The notes under the pieces: generated by a model
Databases searched by the model: none
What the model saw: only the letters and a program-made list of their open reading frames with translations
Told to the model about the DNA's origin: nothing
Shown here: piece by piece, positions 15,562-23,983 of the stretch
How the letters are laid out: each line of letters begins with the position of its first letter
How positions within the stretch are numbered: position 1 is the stretch's first letter
Program-made: the position numbers and the translations under genes
Source of the DNA: JACVRW01 sp034664085
GTDB taxonomy: Bacteria; Actinomycetota; Thermoleophilia; Solirubrobacterales; Thermoleophilaceae
Direction of reading: 5' to 3'
DNA length: 64,000 nucleotides
Assembly (NCBI GenBank): GCA_034664085.1
Contig: JAXDII010000026.1
Span: 1 to 64,000 of the forward strand

Positions 15562-16956
15562 ATGGAGACCGCCTCGGGCACGCGGGCCGACATCAAGGAG
15601 TCGATCCTCGAGGCGGTTGGCGAGACGCCGCTCGTGCGCCTGTCCCGGCTCGGCAGCGCGCTGAAGCCGGCCCTGGTCGCCAAGATCGAGGCGCTCAACC
15701 CGGGTGGGTCGATCAAGGACCGCGCCGCGCTCGCCCTGATCGAGGCCGCGGAGCGCGACGGCCACCTCAAGCCGGGCGCCACGATCATCGAGCCCACCAG
15801 CGGCAACACCGGCACGGGCCTGGCGATGGCGGCTTCGCTGAAGGGCTATCGCGTGATCGCCGTGATGCCGGACAAGATGTCGAAGGAGAAGATCGACCTG
15901 CTGCGCGCCTACGGCGCCGAGGTCGTCGTCGCCCCGAGCGAGGTGCCGCCCGACTCGCCCGAGTCCTACTACCGCGTGGCGGACCGCCTCACCGCGGAGA
16001 TACCGGGCGCCTTCCAGCCGAACCAGTACCGCAACCCGGCCAATCCCGAGGCCCACTACCTCACCACGGGCCCCGAGCTGTGGCGCCAATCGGGCGGCCA
16101 GATCACCCATTTCGTCGCCGGCGTCGGCACCGGGGGGACGATCACCGGCGTCGGGCGCTACCTGCGCGAGCAGAACCCGGGCATTGAGATCATCGGCGCC
16201 GACCCGGTCGGCTCGATCTACTCGGGCGGCGCGGACGCGGTCAAGCCCTATCTCGTCGAGGGCGTCGGCGAGGACTTCTGGCCCGAGACCTACGACCCGT
16301 CGATCGTCGACCGCTACGTCACGGTGTCCGACAAGGACGCGTTCCTCTGGACCCGCCGCCTGGCCGAGACCGAGGGCATCCTGGCCGGCGGCTCGTGCGG
16401 CCTGGCCCTGTACGCCGCCTACCAGGTGGCGCGCGAGGTGGACGACCCCGCGGCGATGGTCGCGGTGATCCTGCCCGACGGCGGACGCTCCTACCTGTCG
16501 AAGATCTACAACGACGCCTGGATGCGCCAGTACGGCTTCCTCGAGCGCGACGAGGAGCTGACCGTGGGCGACGTGCTGCGGCGCAAGCACGACGAGGGCG
16601 AGATCCCGCCGCTGCTCACGGTCGAGACCCACGCCAAGGTGCGCGACGCCGTGGCCCTGCTGCACGAGCACCGCGTCTCGCAGCTGCCGGTGGTGTCCGG
16701 ACACGACCAGCAGGCGGTGGTCGGCTCGGTCAGCGAGCGCGGCCTGTTGCGCCACGCGATGGACGACCCGGCGCTGCTCGCCGCGGAGATCGTCGACGTG
16801 ATGGAGCCGCCCTTCCACGCCGTTGCGGCGGAGGACGCGGTGCGCGAGGCCGTGGAGCTGCTCGCCGACCGGCGCGAGGCGGTGCTCGTGACGATGGAGG
16901 GCCGGGCGGCCGGCATCCTCACGCGCGCCGACCTGCTCGAGTCGCTCGCCCGGTGA
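15562..16956 (+). CDS. Cystathionine beta-synthase
   Basis: PLP enzyme that condenses serine and homocysteine to cystathionine, the first step of reverse transsulfuration. 464 residues: a fold-type II catalytic domain (cofactor lysine about residue 52 in NPGGSIKDR; TSGNTGTGLAMAA; GTGGTITGVGRYL) followed by two C-terminal CBS domains (about 335-464), which separate it from plain cysteine synthase. The stop overlaps the next gene's GTG (GTGA). A distinct cysK lies at 58 kb, which supports a separate role. Confidence 0.9.
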   Translation: METASGTRADIKESILEAVGETPLVRLSRLGSALKPALVAKIEALNPGGSIKDRAALALIEAAERDGHLKPGATIIEPTSGNTGTGLAMAASLKGYRVIAVMPDKMSKEKIDLLRAYGAEVVVAPSEVPPDSPESYYRVADRLTAEIPGAFQPNQYRNPANPEAHYLTTGPELWRQSGGQITHFVAGVGTGGTITGVGRYLREQNPGIEIIGADPVGSIYSGGADAVKPYLVEGVGEDFWPETYDPSIVDRYVTVSDKDAFLWTRRLAETEGILAGGSCGLALYAAYQVAREVDDPAAMVAVILPDGGRSYLSKIYNDAWMRQYGFLERDEELTVGDVLRRKHDEGEIPPLLTVETHAKVRDAVALLHEHRVSQLPVVSGHDQQAVVGSVSERGLLRHAMDDPALLAAEIVDVMEPPFHAVAAEDAVREAVELLADRREAVLVTMEGRAAGILTRADLLESLAR

Positions 16957-18026
16957 AGCCGCGCCGCTTCGCCACCCGGGCGGTGCACGCCGGGCTCGAC
17001 CCCGATCCGACCTATGGATCGGTGATCCCGCCGATCCACCAGACCTCCACCTACGTGCAGCCGGCGCCCGGCGAGTTCGTCGAGGACTACGACTATGCGC
17101 GGTCGGCCAATCCCACGCGCGCGGCGCTCGAGCGGGCGCTCGGCGAGCTGGAGGGCGGGCTCGGGTCGTGCTTCTCGAGCGGGATGGCGGCGACCCACGC
17201 GCTGCTGACCGCGCACTGCAGCGCCGGCGACCACGTGATCCTGCCCAGCGACCTCTACGGGGGCACGTACCGGCTGGTCGACAAGGTGCTGAAGCGATTC
17301 GGCATCGCCTACGACCTCGTCGACCAGACCGACCTCGGCGCGCTCGAAGGCGCCCTGCTCGACGAAACCAAGCTGATCTGGGTCGAGACGCCCACCAACC
17401 CCCTGCTCAACGTGGTGGACATCGAGGCGGTCGTGGCCCGCGCACAGGGGGCGCTGGTCGCGGTGGACAGCACGTTCGCCACGCCCGTGGTGCAGCGGCC
17501 GCTCGAGCTGGGCGCCGACGCAGTCGTGCACTCGGCCACCAAGTACCTGGGCGGCCACTCGGACGTGGTGGCCGGCGCCGTCGTGGTGCGCGACCCCGGG
17601 CTGCACGAGGCCGTGCGCTTCGTCCAGAACGCCGTCGGCGCGGTGCCCGGGCCGTTCGACTGCTTCCTGGTGCACCGGGGCCTGCGCACGCTGCACCTCC
17701 GCGTGGCCGCGCATACGGAGAACGGGCGGGCGGTGAGCGACTTCCTGCGCGGCGCCGCCGGCGTCTCCGACGTGCGCTGGCCGGGCTTCGGCGGGATGGT
17801 CTCCTTCCGGCATCCCGCGGCCACCCACATCGCCGCCTCCACCGAGATCTTCGCGCTGGCCGAGTCGCTCGGCGGGGTGGAGTCGCTGATCGAGGTTCCC
17901 CAGGCGATGACCCACCAGTCGGTCGAGGACTCCGCCGCGGCCGTTCCCGCCGACCTGGTGCGCCTCTCCTGCGGCGTGGAGGCGGCCGAGGATCTGGTCG
18001 AGGACCTGCGCCAAGCGCTCGGCTGA
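16953..18026 (+). CDS. Cystathionine gamma-lyase / gamma-synthase (Cys/Met-metabolism PLP enzyme)
   Basis: 357-residue fold-type I enzyme. Seen: SVIPPIHQTSTY, YARSANPTRAALE with the Tyr/Arg that hold the cofactor of the neighbouring subunit, and the cofactor lysine at about residue 197 in HSATKYLGGHSD. Coupled to CBS by a GTGA overlap, so the likely role is cystathionine gamma-lyase, releasing cysteine; the family does not distinguish lyase from gamma-synthase by sequence alone. It is slightly shorter than typical (about 380 residues) but all motifs are present. Confidence 0.87.
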   Translation: MKPRRFATRAVHAGLDPDPTYGSVIPPIHQTSTYVQPAPGEFVEDYDYARSANPTRAALERALGELEGGLGSCFSSGMAATHALLTAHCSAGDHVILPSDLYGGTYRLVDKVLKRFGIAYDLVDQTDLGALEGALLDETKLIWVETPTNPLLNVVDIEAVVARAQGALVAVDSTFATPVVQRPLELGADAVVHSATKYLGGHSDVVAGAVVVRDPGLHEAVRFVQNAVGAVPGPFDCFLVHRGLRTLHLRVAAHTENGRAVSDFLRGAAGVSDVRWPGFGGMVSFRHPAATHIAASTEIFALAESLGGVESLIEVPQAMTHQSVEDSAAAVPADLVRLSCGVEAAEDLVEDLRQALG

Positions 18027-18098
18027 GCCGGGTGGCCGCATGTACGGCACGCGGCGCCGGCGCTTGAGTTCCCCGCGCGCGCGGCCGACAGGATCCCG

Positions 18099-19583
18099 AT
18101 GGCGTCACAAGTCGCCCCCGTAGAGACGCCGGGTGGTCTGCCCCTGCGTCGCTACCTGCCGCTCTCGGTGGTGATCACGCTCGCCGTGACGGTCCTTCCG
18201 CTGCTGGCGGTCGCGCAGCTCGGCCCGGCACGCACAGCCATCTCGGTGGCGCTTCACGTGCTGGCGGCCATGGTGCTCTCGCTGGCTCTCGCGCGCCTCG
18301 GCGCCGCCCTCTGGACCCGCTACGGCACGGCGTCGAGCGATCTCGTCTTCGGGGACCTGCTGCTGTGGGGATGGGTCCGGCGTGCGTGCGCGGAGCAACG
18401 CCTGGAGCGCGCCGCGCGCCTGCTGCAGGACCCGGACGCGGCCGAGACGGGCGCACGGGAGGAACGCTCCCTGCTGCTGCACCGGCTGAGCGCGCTGCTC
18501 GAGGCAATCGACCCGTACACGCACGGCCACAGCAAGCGCGTGGCGCGCCACGCCGAGCGGATCGCGCGGGAGCTCGGGCTGCCGCGTGAGGAGGTCGCCA
18601 GGATCCGAGCGGCCGCGCTCGTGCACGACGTCGGCAAGGTCAACACGCCGCGGGCGATCCTCACCAAGCCCGGGCGGCTGACCGACTCCGAGTTCGCGGT
18701 GGTCAAGCGCCACCCCGGCGACGGAGCGATCATGGTCGCTGAGCTCGGCGATCCCGAGCTCAGCGCGATCGTCCGCCACCACCACGAGCGCCTCGACGGC
18801 ACCGGCTATCCCGATGGCATCGCCGAGTCCGACATCCCGCTGGGCGCGCGCATCATCGCGGTCGCCGACACCTTCGACGCCATCACCTCCACCAGGGCCT
18901 ACCGCCGCGCACGCAGCCACAGCCAGGCCATGGAGGTCCTCAGACAAGAGGCCGGCACGCAGCTCGACCCTGACGCGGTCACGGCGTTCGTCAGCTACTA
19001 CGCCGGGCGCAGGTCGGTCGGCTGGGTCGCGATGCTCGTGGCGGCGCCGCAGCGGCTGCTCTCGGGACTCGGCGGCGTGCCCCAGGGCCTGGCCGCCAGC
19101 GCCGCGCCGATCGCGCAGGCCGCTTGCAGCGTCGGCGGCATCGCGCTGGTCGGCGCCTGCCTCGGCGGGTCGCCGTTCCCCTCTTCGTCCGCAGCAGACG
19201 CCGGCGCCCAGCGCACGCCACAGCGCCAGCTCGCCGCCCAGCCGAGCGGCCCCTCGGCGCAGGCGCCGGCGGCCGCACCGGACCGTGCAGTCCCGCGCAG
19301 TGAGCGCCCCGACGAGCAGCGCGGCCAGGCCGACTCGGTGTCCGCCCCACGCACTCCGACGACCCCGCTTGCGCTCGAGTCGCCCGATCCGCCCGCCACC
19401 GGTGGCGGCGGCCAGGGCGATCCCGACCCCGGAACCGGCGGTGGCGGCGGCGGCGGGACGGGCGCGATTCCCGATCTCCCCGCATTGCTGCCCGACCCTG
19501 CGGACGTGCTGCGCCCGGTGTCGGAGCTCGAGCTGCCCGAGGTGCAGCCGCTCGTGCCGGTGCCGGTCCCGAGCCTGCCGTAG
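18099..19583 (+). CDS. Membrane HD-GYP domain protein with a long Pro/Gly-rich tail
   Basis: 494 residues. Two N-terminal transmembrane helices (about 21-40 and 46-68), then an HD-GYP phosphohydrolase domain (about 127-300) with HDVGK (His176-Asp177) and HHERLDGTGYPDG, the motifs of cyclic-di-GMP phosphodiesterases. A further hydrophobic stretch near 342-365 is followed by about 130 residues rich in Ala, Pro, Gln and a run of eight Gly, which may be outside the cell. AGGA sits about 8 nt before the ATG. Convergent with serA. Confidence 0.82.
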   Translation: MASQVAPVETPGGLPLRRYLPLSVVITLAVTVLPLLAVAQLGPARTAISVALHVLAAMVLSLALARLGAALWTRYGTASSDLVFGDLLLWGWVRRACAEQRLERAARLLQDPDAAETGAREERSLLLHRLSALLEAIDPYTHGHSKRVARHAERIARELGLPREEVARIRAAALVHDVGKVNTPRAILTKPGRLTDSEFAVVKRHPGDGAIMVAELGDPELSAIVRHHHERLDGTGYPDGIAESDIPLGARIIAVADTFDAITSTRAYRRARSHSQAMEVLRQEAGTQLDPDAVTAFVSYYAGRRSVGWVAMLVAAPQRLLSGLGGVPQGLAASAAPIAQAACSVGGIALVGACLGGSPFPSSSAADAGAQRTPQRQLAAQPSGPSAQAPAAAPDRAVPRSERPDEQRGQADSVSAPRTPTTPLALESPDPPATGGGGQGDPDPGTGGGGGGGTGAIPDLPALLPDPADVLRPVSELELPEVQPLVPVPVPSLP

Positions 19584-19601
19584 CGGCCCCGCCGCGGCGG
19601 C

Positions 19602-21212
19602 TCAGAGGTTGATCGTGCGGCCCGCCTCGAAGCCGTCGCCCTCGACCACGCGGTCGACGATCTCCTGAGGCACCGGCGAGTCTGCGGTCACCAGCATCAC
19701 GGCGCCGCCCTGGTCGGCTTCGGGGCGGCGGCCGACGGCGGCCGAGATGATGTTGATGCCGGCCTCGCCGAGCATCGTGCCCACCCGGCCGAGCATGCCC
19801 GGGCGGTCGTCGTAGCGGAAGATCGCGAGATGCTCCTCGAGCTGGACGTTGAAGCGCGAGCCCCAGGCCTCCAAGAGGTGCGGGTGGTGCAGGTGCCCGA
19901 GCGTCGTGCCGACCACACGCGTGGTCGCTCCGCCGCTCACGACGCTCACGCGCACGAGGTCGGTGAAGTCGCGCGCCACCGAGCTGTTCGTCTGTGACAC
20001 CGCGATGCCGCGCTGCTCGGCGATCGACGGCGCGTTGACGTCGTTCACCTCCTCCTCGGTGTGGCCGGCGAGCGCGCCCTTCAGCGTCTGCACGGTGAGC
20101 AGACGCGTGTCGCGGTCGGCGATGCGCCCGAGGTACTCGGTCTGGAGCGCGTCGACCGACGTCCCCTCGGCCAGCGCGACCGCGAGGCGGCCGAGGTTGT
20201 TGGCCAGCGGCAGAAACGGCCCGAGCGCCTCCAGGTCCTCGGCGGCCACCGCGGGCATGTTCACCGCGCTGGTGACCACGCCGCCGGTCAGCGCCGCGAC
20301 CACCTGCTCGGCGGCCTGGAAGCCGGCGCGGTCGGTGGCCTCGGTCGTCGAAGCGCCCAGGTGCGGCGTGACGACGACGTTGGGATAGCCGAAGAGCGGG
20401 TGCTCGGTGAGCGGCTCCTCGCGGAACACGTCGAGCGCGGCGCCCGCGACCTTGCCCGAGTCGAGCGCCTCGCGCAGCGCGTCCTCGACCAGCAGCTTGC
20501 CGCGCGCCACGTTGACGATGCGCACGCCGTCCTTCATCTTCGCGAACGCGTCCGCGTCGAGCCAGTTCTCGGTCTCGGCGGTGACCGGCAGGTGGATCGT
20601 GATGAAGTCGGCCACCGAGTAGAGCGCCTCCGAGCTGCTGGCCCGCTCCACGCCGACCTCGCGGAAGCGCTCCTCGGCCACGTAGGCGTCGAACGCCACC
20701 ACGCGCATGCCGAAGCCGAGCGCGCGCTGCGCCACCAGCTGGCCGATGCGCCCGAAGCCGATGACGCCGAGCGTCTTCTCGTAGAGCTCGACCCCGCTGA
20801 ACCGCGACCGGTCCCAGGAGCCGCCGGTCAGCGATCCGTGCGCCTGCGGGACCTTGCGCACCAGCGCGAGCAGCATCGCCAGCGTGTGCTCCGCCGCGGT
20901 GATCACGTTCGACTGAGGCGCGTTCGCGACCACCACGCCGCGCTTGGTCGCGGCCTCCACGTCGACGTTGTCCACCCCGACTCCGGCGCGGGCGACGACC
21001 TTGAGCCGGTTGGCTCGCTCGAGCAGCTCGGGGGTGAGCTGCGTCGCGGAGCGGACCAGGATGCCGTCGAACTCGCCGATGCGGCGTTCCAGCTCGGCGT
21101 CGTCCCAGTCGACGCCCAGCTCGACGTCGAAGCCGGCGTCGCGGAGCAAGGCGACGCCCGAGTCGCCGATCTTCTCCTTCACGAGGACCTTCGCCGGCTG
21201 CGAGTCCGTCAT
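19602..21212 (-). CDS. serA: D-3-phosphoglycerate dehydrogenase
   Basis: First enzyme of serine synthesis, oxidising 3-phosphoglycerate. 536 residues, the long actinobacterial type: substrate and NAD domains (VIGFGRIGQLVAQRA; catalytic Arg in NVARGKLL, Glu in EEPL and His in VVTPHLGAST), then an allosteric substrate-binding domain and a C-terminal ACT domain (FRYDDRPGMLGRVGTMLGEA) that normally gives serine feedback. The ATG overlaps the stop of the serC-like gene (ATGA), so both are co-translated. Confidence 0.96.
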   Translation of the reverse strand: MTDSQPAKVLVKEKIGDSGVALLRDAGFDVELGVDWDDAELERRIGEFDGILVRSATQLTPELLERANRLKVVARAGVGVDNVDVEAATKRGVVVANAPQSNVITAAEHTLAMLLALVRKVPQAHGSLTGGSWDRSRFSGVELYEKTLGVIGFGRIGQLVAQRALGFGMRVVAFDAYVAEERFREVGVERASSSEALYSVADFITIHLPVTAETENWLDADAFAKMKDGVRIVNVARGKLLVEDALREALDSGKVAGAALDVFREEPLTEHPLFGYPNVVVTPHLGASTTEATDRAGFQAAEQVVAALTGGVVTSAVNMPAVAAEDLEALGPFLPLANNLGRLAVALAEGTSVDALQTEYLGRIADRDTRLLTVQTLKGALAGHTEEEVNDVNAPSIAEQRGIAVSQTNSSVARDFTDLVRVSVVSGGATTRVVGTTLGHLHHPHLLEAWGSRFNVQLEEHLAIFRYDDRPGMLGRVGTMLGEAGINIISAAVGRRPEADQGGAVMLVTADSPVPQEIVDRVVEGDGFEAGRTINL

Positions 21213-22393
21213 GCTGGCTGCGAAACCGGCACGCCCGCCTCGAGGAAGACGCGCTGCGCCGCCGCGACACCCGCGCCCAGCTCCACCTCGTGGCCGAGCT
21301 CGCGGAGCGTCATCTCGAACGCGGCGACGGTCACGATTATGTCGAAGGCGCCGAAGTAGCCGCAGTGGGCGATGCGGGCGATCTTGCCCTTCAGCTGGGC
21401 CTGGCCGCCGGCGATCGTCACGCCGAAGCGGTCGCGCATCGTCTTTGGGACCAGCGCGCCGTCGATGCCCTCGGGCAGCTTGATGGCGGTGACCACGTTG
21501 GCGTTCTCGTCCGGCTCGCCGAGCAGCTCCAGGTCAAGCGCCTGGGCCGCCTCACGGGTGGCGCGGCCGAGCAAGCGGTGGCGGTCGAAGACCTGCTCCA
21601 GGCCCTCGTCGGTGATCAGCCTGAGCGCCACGTCGAGCGCCTGGATCAGGCTGACCGCCGGCGTGAACGGGCTGTCGGGCGGATCCTTGCGCTGTCCTGC
21701 GACGGCGCGCGCCCAGTCGAAGTAGTAGCGCCCGCCGGGCCGGTCGGCGGCGTGTGCCAGAGCGGCCTCGTTGGGGCTTGCGAAGCCGAGACCGGGAGGG
21801 GCCATGAGCGCCTTCTGCGAGCCGGCTACGACCACGTCCACGCCCCACTCATCCTGGCACAGCGGCACCGCGCCGAGGGCAGACACGCCGTCCACGACGA
21901 TCAGCGCGCCGTGGCGGTGTGCGACGTCGGTCAGCTCCTTGACGTCGTTCATCACGCCGGTGGAGGTCTCCGACAGCGTCGTGAACACGACCTTCACGGC
22001 CTCGTTGGCGGCGAGCTGGCGGTCGAGCTCGGCGGGGTCGACCTTGCGGCCCCACTCGGTCTCCCAGTGGACCGTGGCGGCGCCGTAGGCGTCGCACAGC
22101 TCCGCCCAGCGCTCGCCGAACTTGCCGCAGCTGGCTACCAGCGCGGGCTCGCCCGGCTGGACCAGGTTGGCCACGGCGGACTCCAGGGCGGCGCTGCCCG
22201 AGCTGGCGAAGACGAGCACCTCGTTCTCGGTCTGGAAGACCGTCTTGAGGCGCTGGAGCGCCCGGGCGTACACCTCGACGAAGGCCGGCGCACGGTGGTA
22301 GAGCATCGGCTCGGCCATCGCCGCGGACACCGCCGGCGGCAGCGGCGTGGGCCCGGCGGTCATCAAATACTGCTTCAGGTACGGGTTCGCCAT
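21209..22393 (-). CDS. Class V aminotransferase in the SerC role (alanine-glyoxylate / phosphoserine aminotransferase-like)
   Basis: 394-residue PLP transaminase. Seen: MTAGPTPLPPAV, SSGSAALESAV, VVDGVSALGAVPL and the cofactor lysine at about 194 in SQKALMAPPG. It looks more like alanine-glyoxylate / serine-pyruvate aminotransferases than E. coli SerC, but its ATGA coupling to serA points to phosphohydroxypyruvate as substrate. The ATG at 22393 is chosen because a TATTCT -10 box ends 10 nt upstream; an in-frame upstream start would add 14 unconserved residues. Confidence 0.85.
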   Translation of the reverse strand: MANPYLKQYLMTAGPTPLPPAVSAAMAEPMLYHRAPAFVEVYARALQRLKTVFQTENEVLVFASSGSAALESAVANLVQPGEPALVASCGKFGERWAELCDAYGAATVHWETEWGRKVDPAELDRQLAANEAVKVVFTTLSETSTGVMNDVKELTDVAHRHGALIVVDGVSALGAVPLCQDEWGVDVVVAGSQKALMAPPGLGFASPNEAALAHAADRPGGRYYFDWARAVAGQRKDPPDSPFTPAVSLIQALDVALRLITDEGLEQVFDRHRLLGRATREAAQALDLELLGEPDENANVVTAIKLPEGIDGALVPKTMRDRFGVTIAGGQAQLKGKIARIAHCGYFGAFDIIVTVAAFEMTLRELGHEVELGAGVAAAQRVFLEAGVPVSQPA

Positions 22394-22403
22394 GGAGCAG
22401 GCG

Positions 22404-22409
22404 AGAATA
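22404..22409 (-). promoter_or_regulatory. -10 box TATTCT of the serC-like/serA operon
   Basis: Minus-strand TATTCT ends 10 nt before the ATG at 22393, with no ribosome-binding site between. It lies only just upstream of the operon and next to the previous gene's stop at 22413. Confidence 0.5.
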
Positions 22410-22412
22410 GCG

Positions 22413-22976
22413 TCACGCCACCAGCGCCCGCCCACACGCCAGGGCGATGCGCGCGACGGCCGTGATCGTGTTGCGGTCGTCGAGCTGGTCCTCGAAGTCG
22501 CGGCGAAACTCGTCGTCGGTCGCGACCAGCACCGCGATCAGGATCCAGAAGATCGTCGCGAGCACCGAGAGCACCAGCGACACGATCCCGATGATGAACC
22601 CGGCCTGGGCCAGGCCGGCGTTCTTCGTGGTCTCCCCCGCGCTCACCCTCCGCCTGCCCTTGCGGGAGTAGACGATGCCGAAGATCGAGCAGGCGATCGA
22701 GACGATCGAGGACAGGCCGCCCGAGATCAGCAGCAGCCCGCCGGCCACCAGGGACAGCACGAACCCGGCGACGGCTTGGCCGTTGTCGGGCTGGGCGGCC
22801 TGGGCGGCCTGGGCGGCGCGGGGTGCCTGGGGCGCGTAGGCCGCCGCCGCAGGCTGTGCCTGCTGAGGCGGCAGGTACTCGGAAACGGGCGGCGCGACCG
22901 GCGTCGGGGGCGGGCCCAGCTCGGGCTCCGGTCCGGCCGGCCGAGGCGGCAGGAACTCGGACCGCTCCTCCCCCAT
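22413..22976 (-). CDS. DUF4190-like membrane protein with Pro-rich N-terminus
   Basis: 187 residues. The first 65 are rich in Pro, Ala and Gln and probably disordered; two long hydrophobic hairpins follow (about 66-100 and 118-152) around a basic SRKGRRRVSAGET loop, the layout of DUF4190 proteins. Function unknown. It begins one base after the ilvC stop, so it is co-transcribed with ilvC, although a link to branched-chain synthesis is not obvious. Confidence 0.7.
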   Translation of the reverse strand: MGEERSEFLPPRPAGPEPELGPPPTPVAPPVSEYLPPQQAQPAAAAYAPQAPRAAQAAQAAQPDNGQAVAGFVLSLVAGGLLLISGGLSSIVSIACSIFGIVYSRKGRRRVSAGETTKNAGLAQAGFIIGIVSLVLSVLATIFWILIAVLVATDDEFRRDFEDQLDDRNTITAVARIALACGRALVA

Positions 22977-22977
22977 C

Positions 22978-23967
22978 TCAGAACTCCGTGTCGATCCAGT
23001 CCATCATCGAGCGGAGCTCCTTGCCCTCGCGCTCGATCTGGTGGTCCTTCTGCTCGGCGCGCATGCGCTGGAAGTTCTCCTGCCCGGCCTTGTTCTCGGC
23101 GATCCACTCGCGCGCGAAGTCGCCCGCCTGGATCTCGCCGAGGATCGCCTTCATCGCCTCGCGCGTGGGCTCGCCGATGACCCGCTGGCCGCGCGTAAGG
23201 TCGCCGTACTCGGCGGTGTTGGAGATCGTGTAGCGCATGCCGGTGATGCCCTTCTCGTACATCAGGTCCACGATCAGCTTGAGCTCGTGCAGGCACTCGA
23301 AGTACGCGAGCCGCGGGTCGTAGCCCGCCTCGACGAGCGTCTCGTAGCCGGCGCGGACCAGCTCGGTGACGCCGCCGCAGAGCACGGCCTGCTCGCCGAA
23401 CAGGTCCGTCTCGGTCTCGTCCTTGAAGCTCGTCTCGATCACGCCGGCGCGCGTGCAGCCGATGCCCCTGGCATAGGCGAGCACCAGCTCGCGCGCCGTG
23501 CCGGTGGCGTCGCGGTTGACGGCGATCAGCCCGGGCACGCCGTTGCCCTCCACGAACTGGCGGCGCACCAGGTGGCCAGGGCCCTTCGGCGCGACCATGC
23601 CCACGTCCACCTCGGGACCGGGGTCGATCTGCTCGAAGTGGATCGAAAAGCCGTGCGCGAACATGAGCAGGTTGCCGGGCGCGATCCCGTCGCGGATCTC
23701 GGCCTCGTAGACCTCCGCCTGCTTCTCGTCGGGCAGCAGGACCATCACGACGTCGCCCTGGCTGGCCGCCTCTGCGACCGACTCCACGCGCAGCCCGTCG
23801 GCCTTGGCCTTGTCGGCCGACGCGGAGCCCTCGCGCAGCCCGACTACGACGTCCACGCCGGAGTCCTTGAGGTTGAGGGCGTGGGCGTGGCCCTGAGAGC
23901 CGTAGCCGAGAATGGCCACGGTCTTGCCGTCGAGCTTGCTGAGGTCAGCGTCCTTGTCGTAGATCAT
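22978..23967 (-). CDS. ilvC: Ketol-acid reductoisomerase (class I)
   Basis: Converts acetolactate or acetohydroxybutyrate to dihydroxy acids. 329 residues, the short class I form: Rossmann motif GYGSQGHAHALNLKDSG (22-38), VAPKGPGHLVRRQF, and the knotted C-terminal domain with metal ligands in DLFGEQAVLCGG and ECLHELKLIVDLMYE. The VVVGLREGS loop after the Rossmann strand suggests NADPH. Unusually, it is separate from ilvBN, which is 18 kb away. Confidence 0.96.
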   Translation of the reverse strand: MIYDKDADLSKLDGKTVAILGYGSQGHAHALNLKDSGVDVVVGLREGSASADKAKADGLRVESVAEAASQGDVVMVLLPDEKQAEVYEAEIRDGIAPGNLLMFAHGFSIHFEQIDPGPEVDVGMVAPKGPGHLVRRQFVEGNGVPGLIAVNRDATGTARELVLAYARGIGCTRAGVIETSFKDETETDLFGEQAVLCGGVTELVRAGYETLVEAGYDPRLAYFECLHELKLIVDLMYEKGITGMRYTISNTAEYGDLTRGQRVIGEPTREAMKAILGEIQAGDFAREWIAENKAGQENFQRMRAEQKDHQIEREGKELRSMMDWIDTEF

Positions 23968-23976
23968 GGGCGGGGG

Positions 23977-23982
23977 AAGATA
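23977..23982 (-). promoter_or_regulatory. -10 box TATCTT of ilvC
   Basis: Minus-strand TATCTT ends 9 nt before the ilvC ATG; the interval is only C and G and has no ribosome-binding site. Confidence 0.5.
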
Positions 23983-23983
23983 C

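Noticed and set aside
19584..19601. Bidirectional terminator between the HD-GYP gene and serA
   Set aside because: CCGCCGCGGCGG is a self-complementary 12-mer without room for a proper loop; too weak to call in this GC context.
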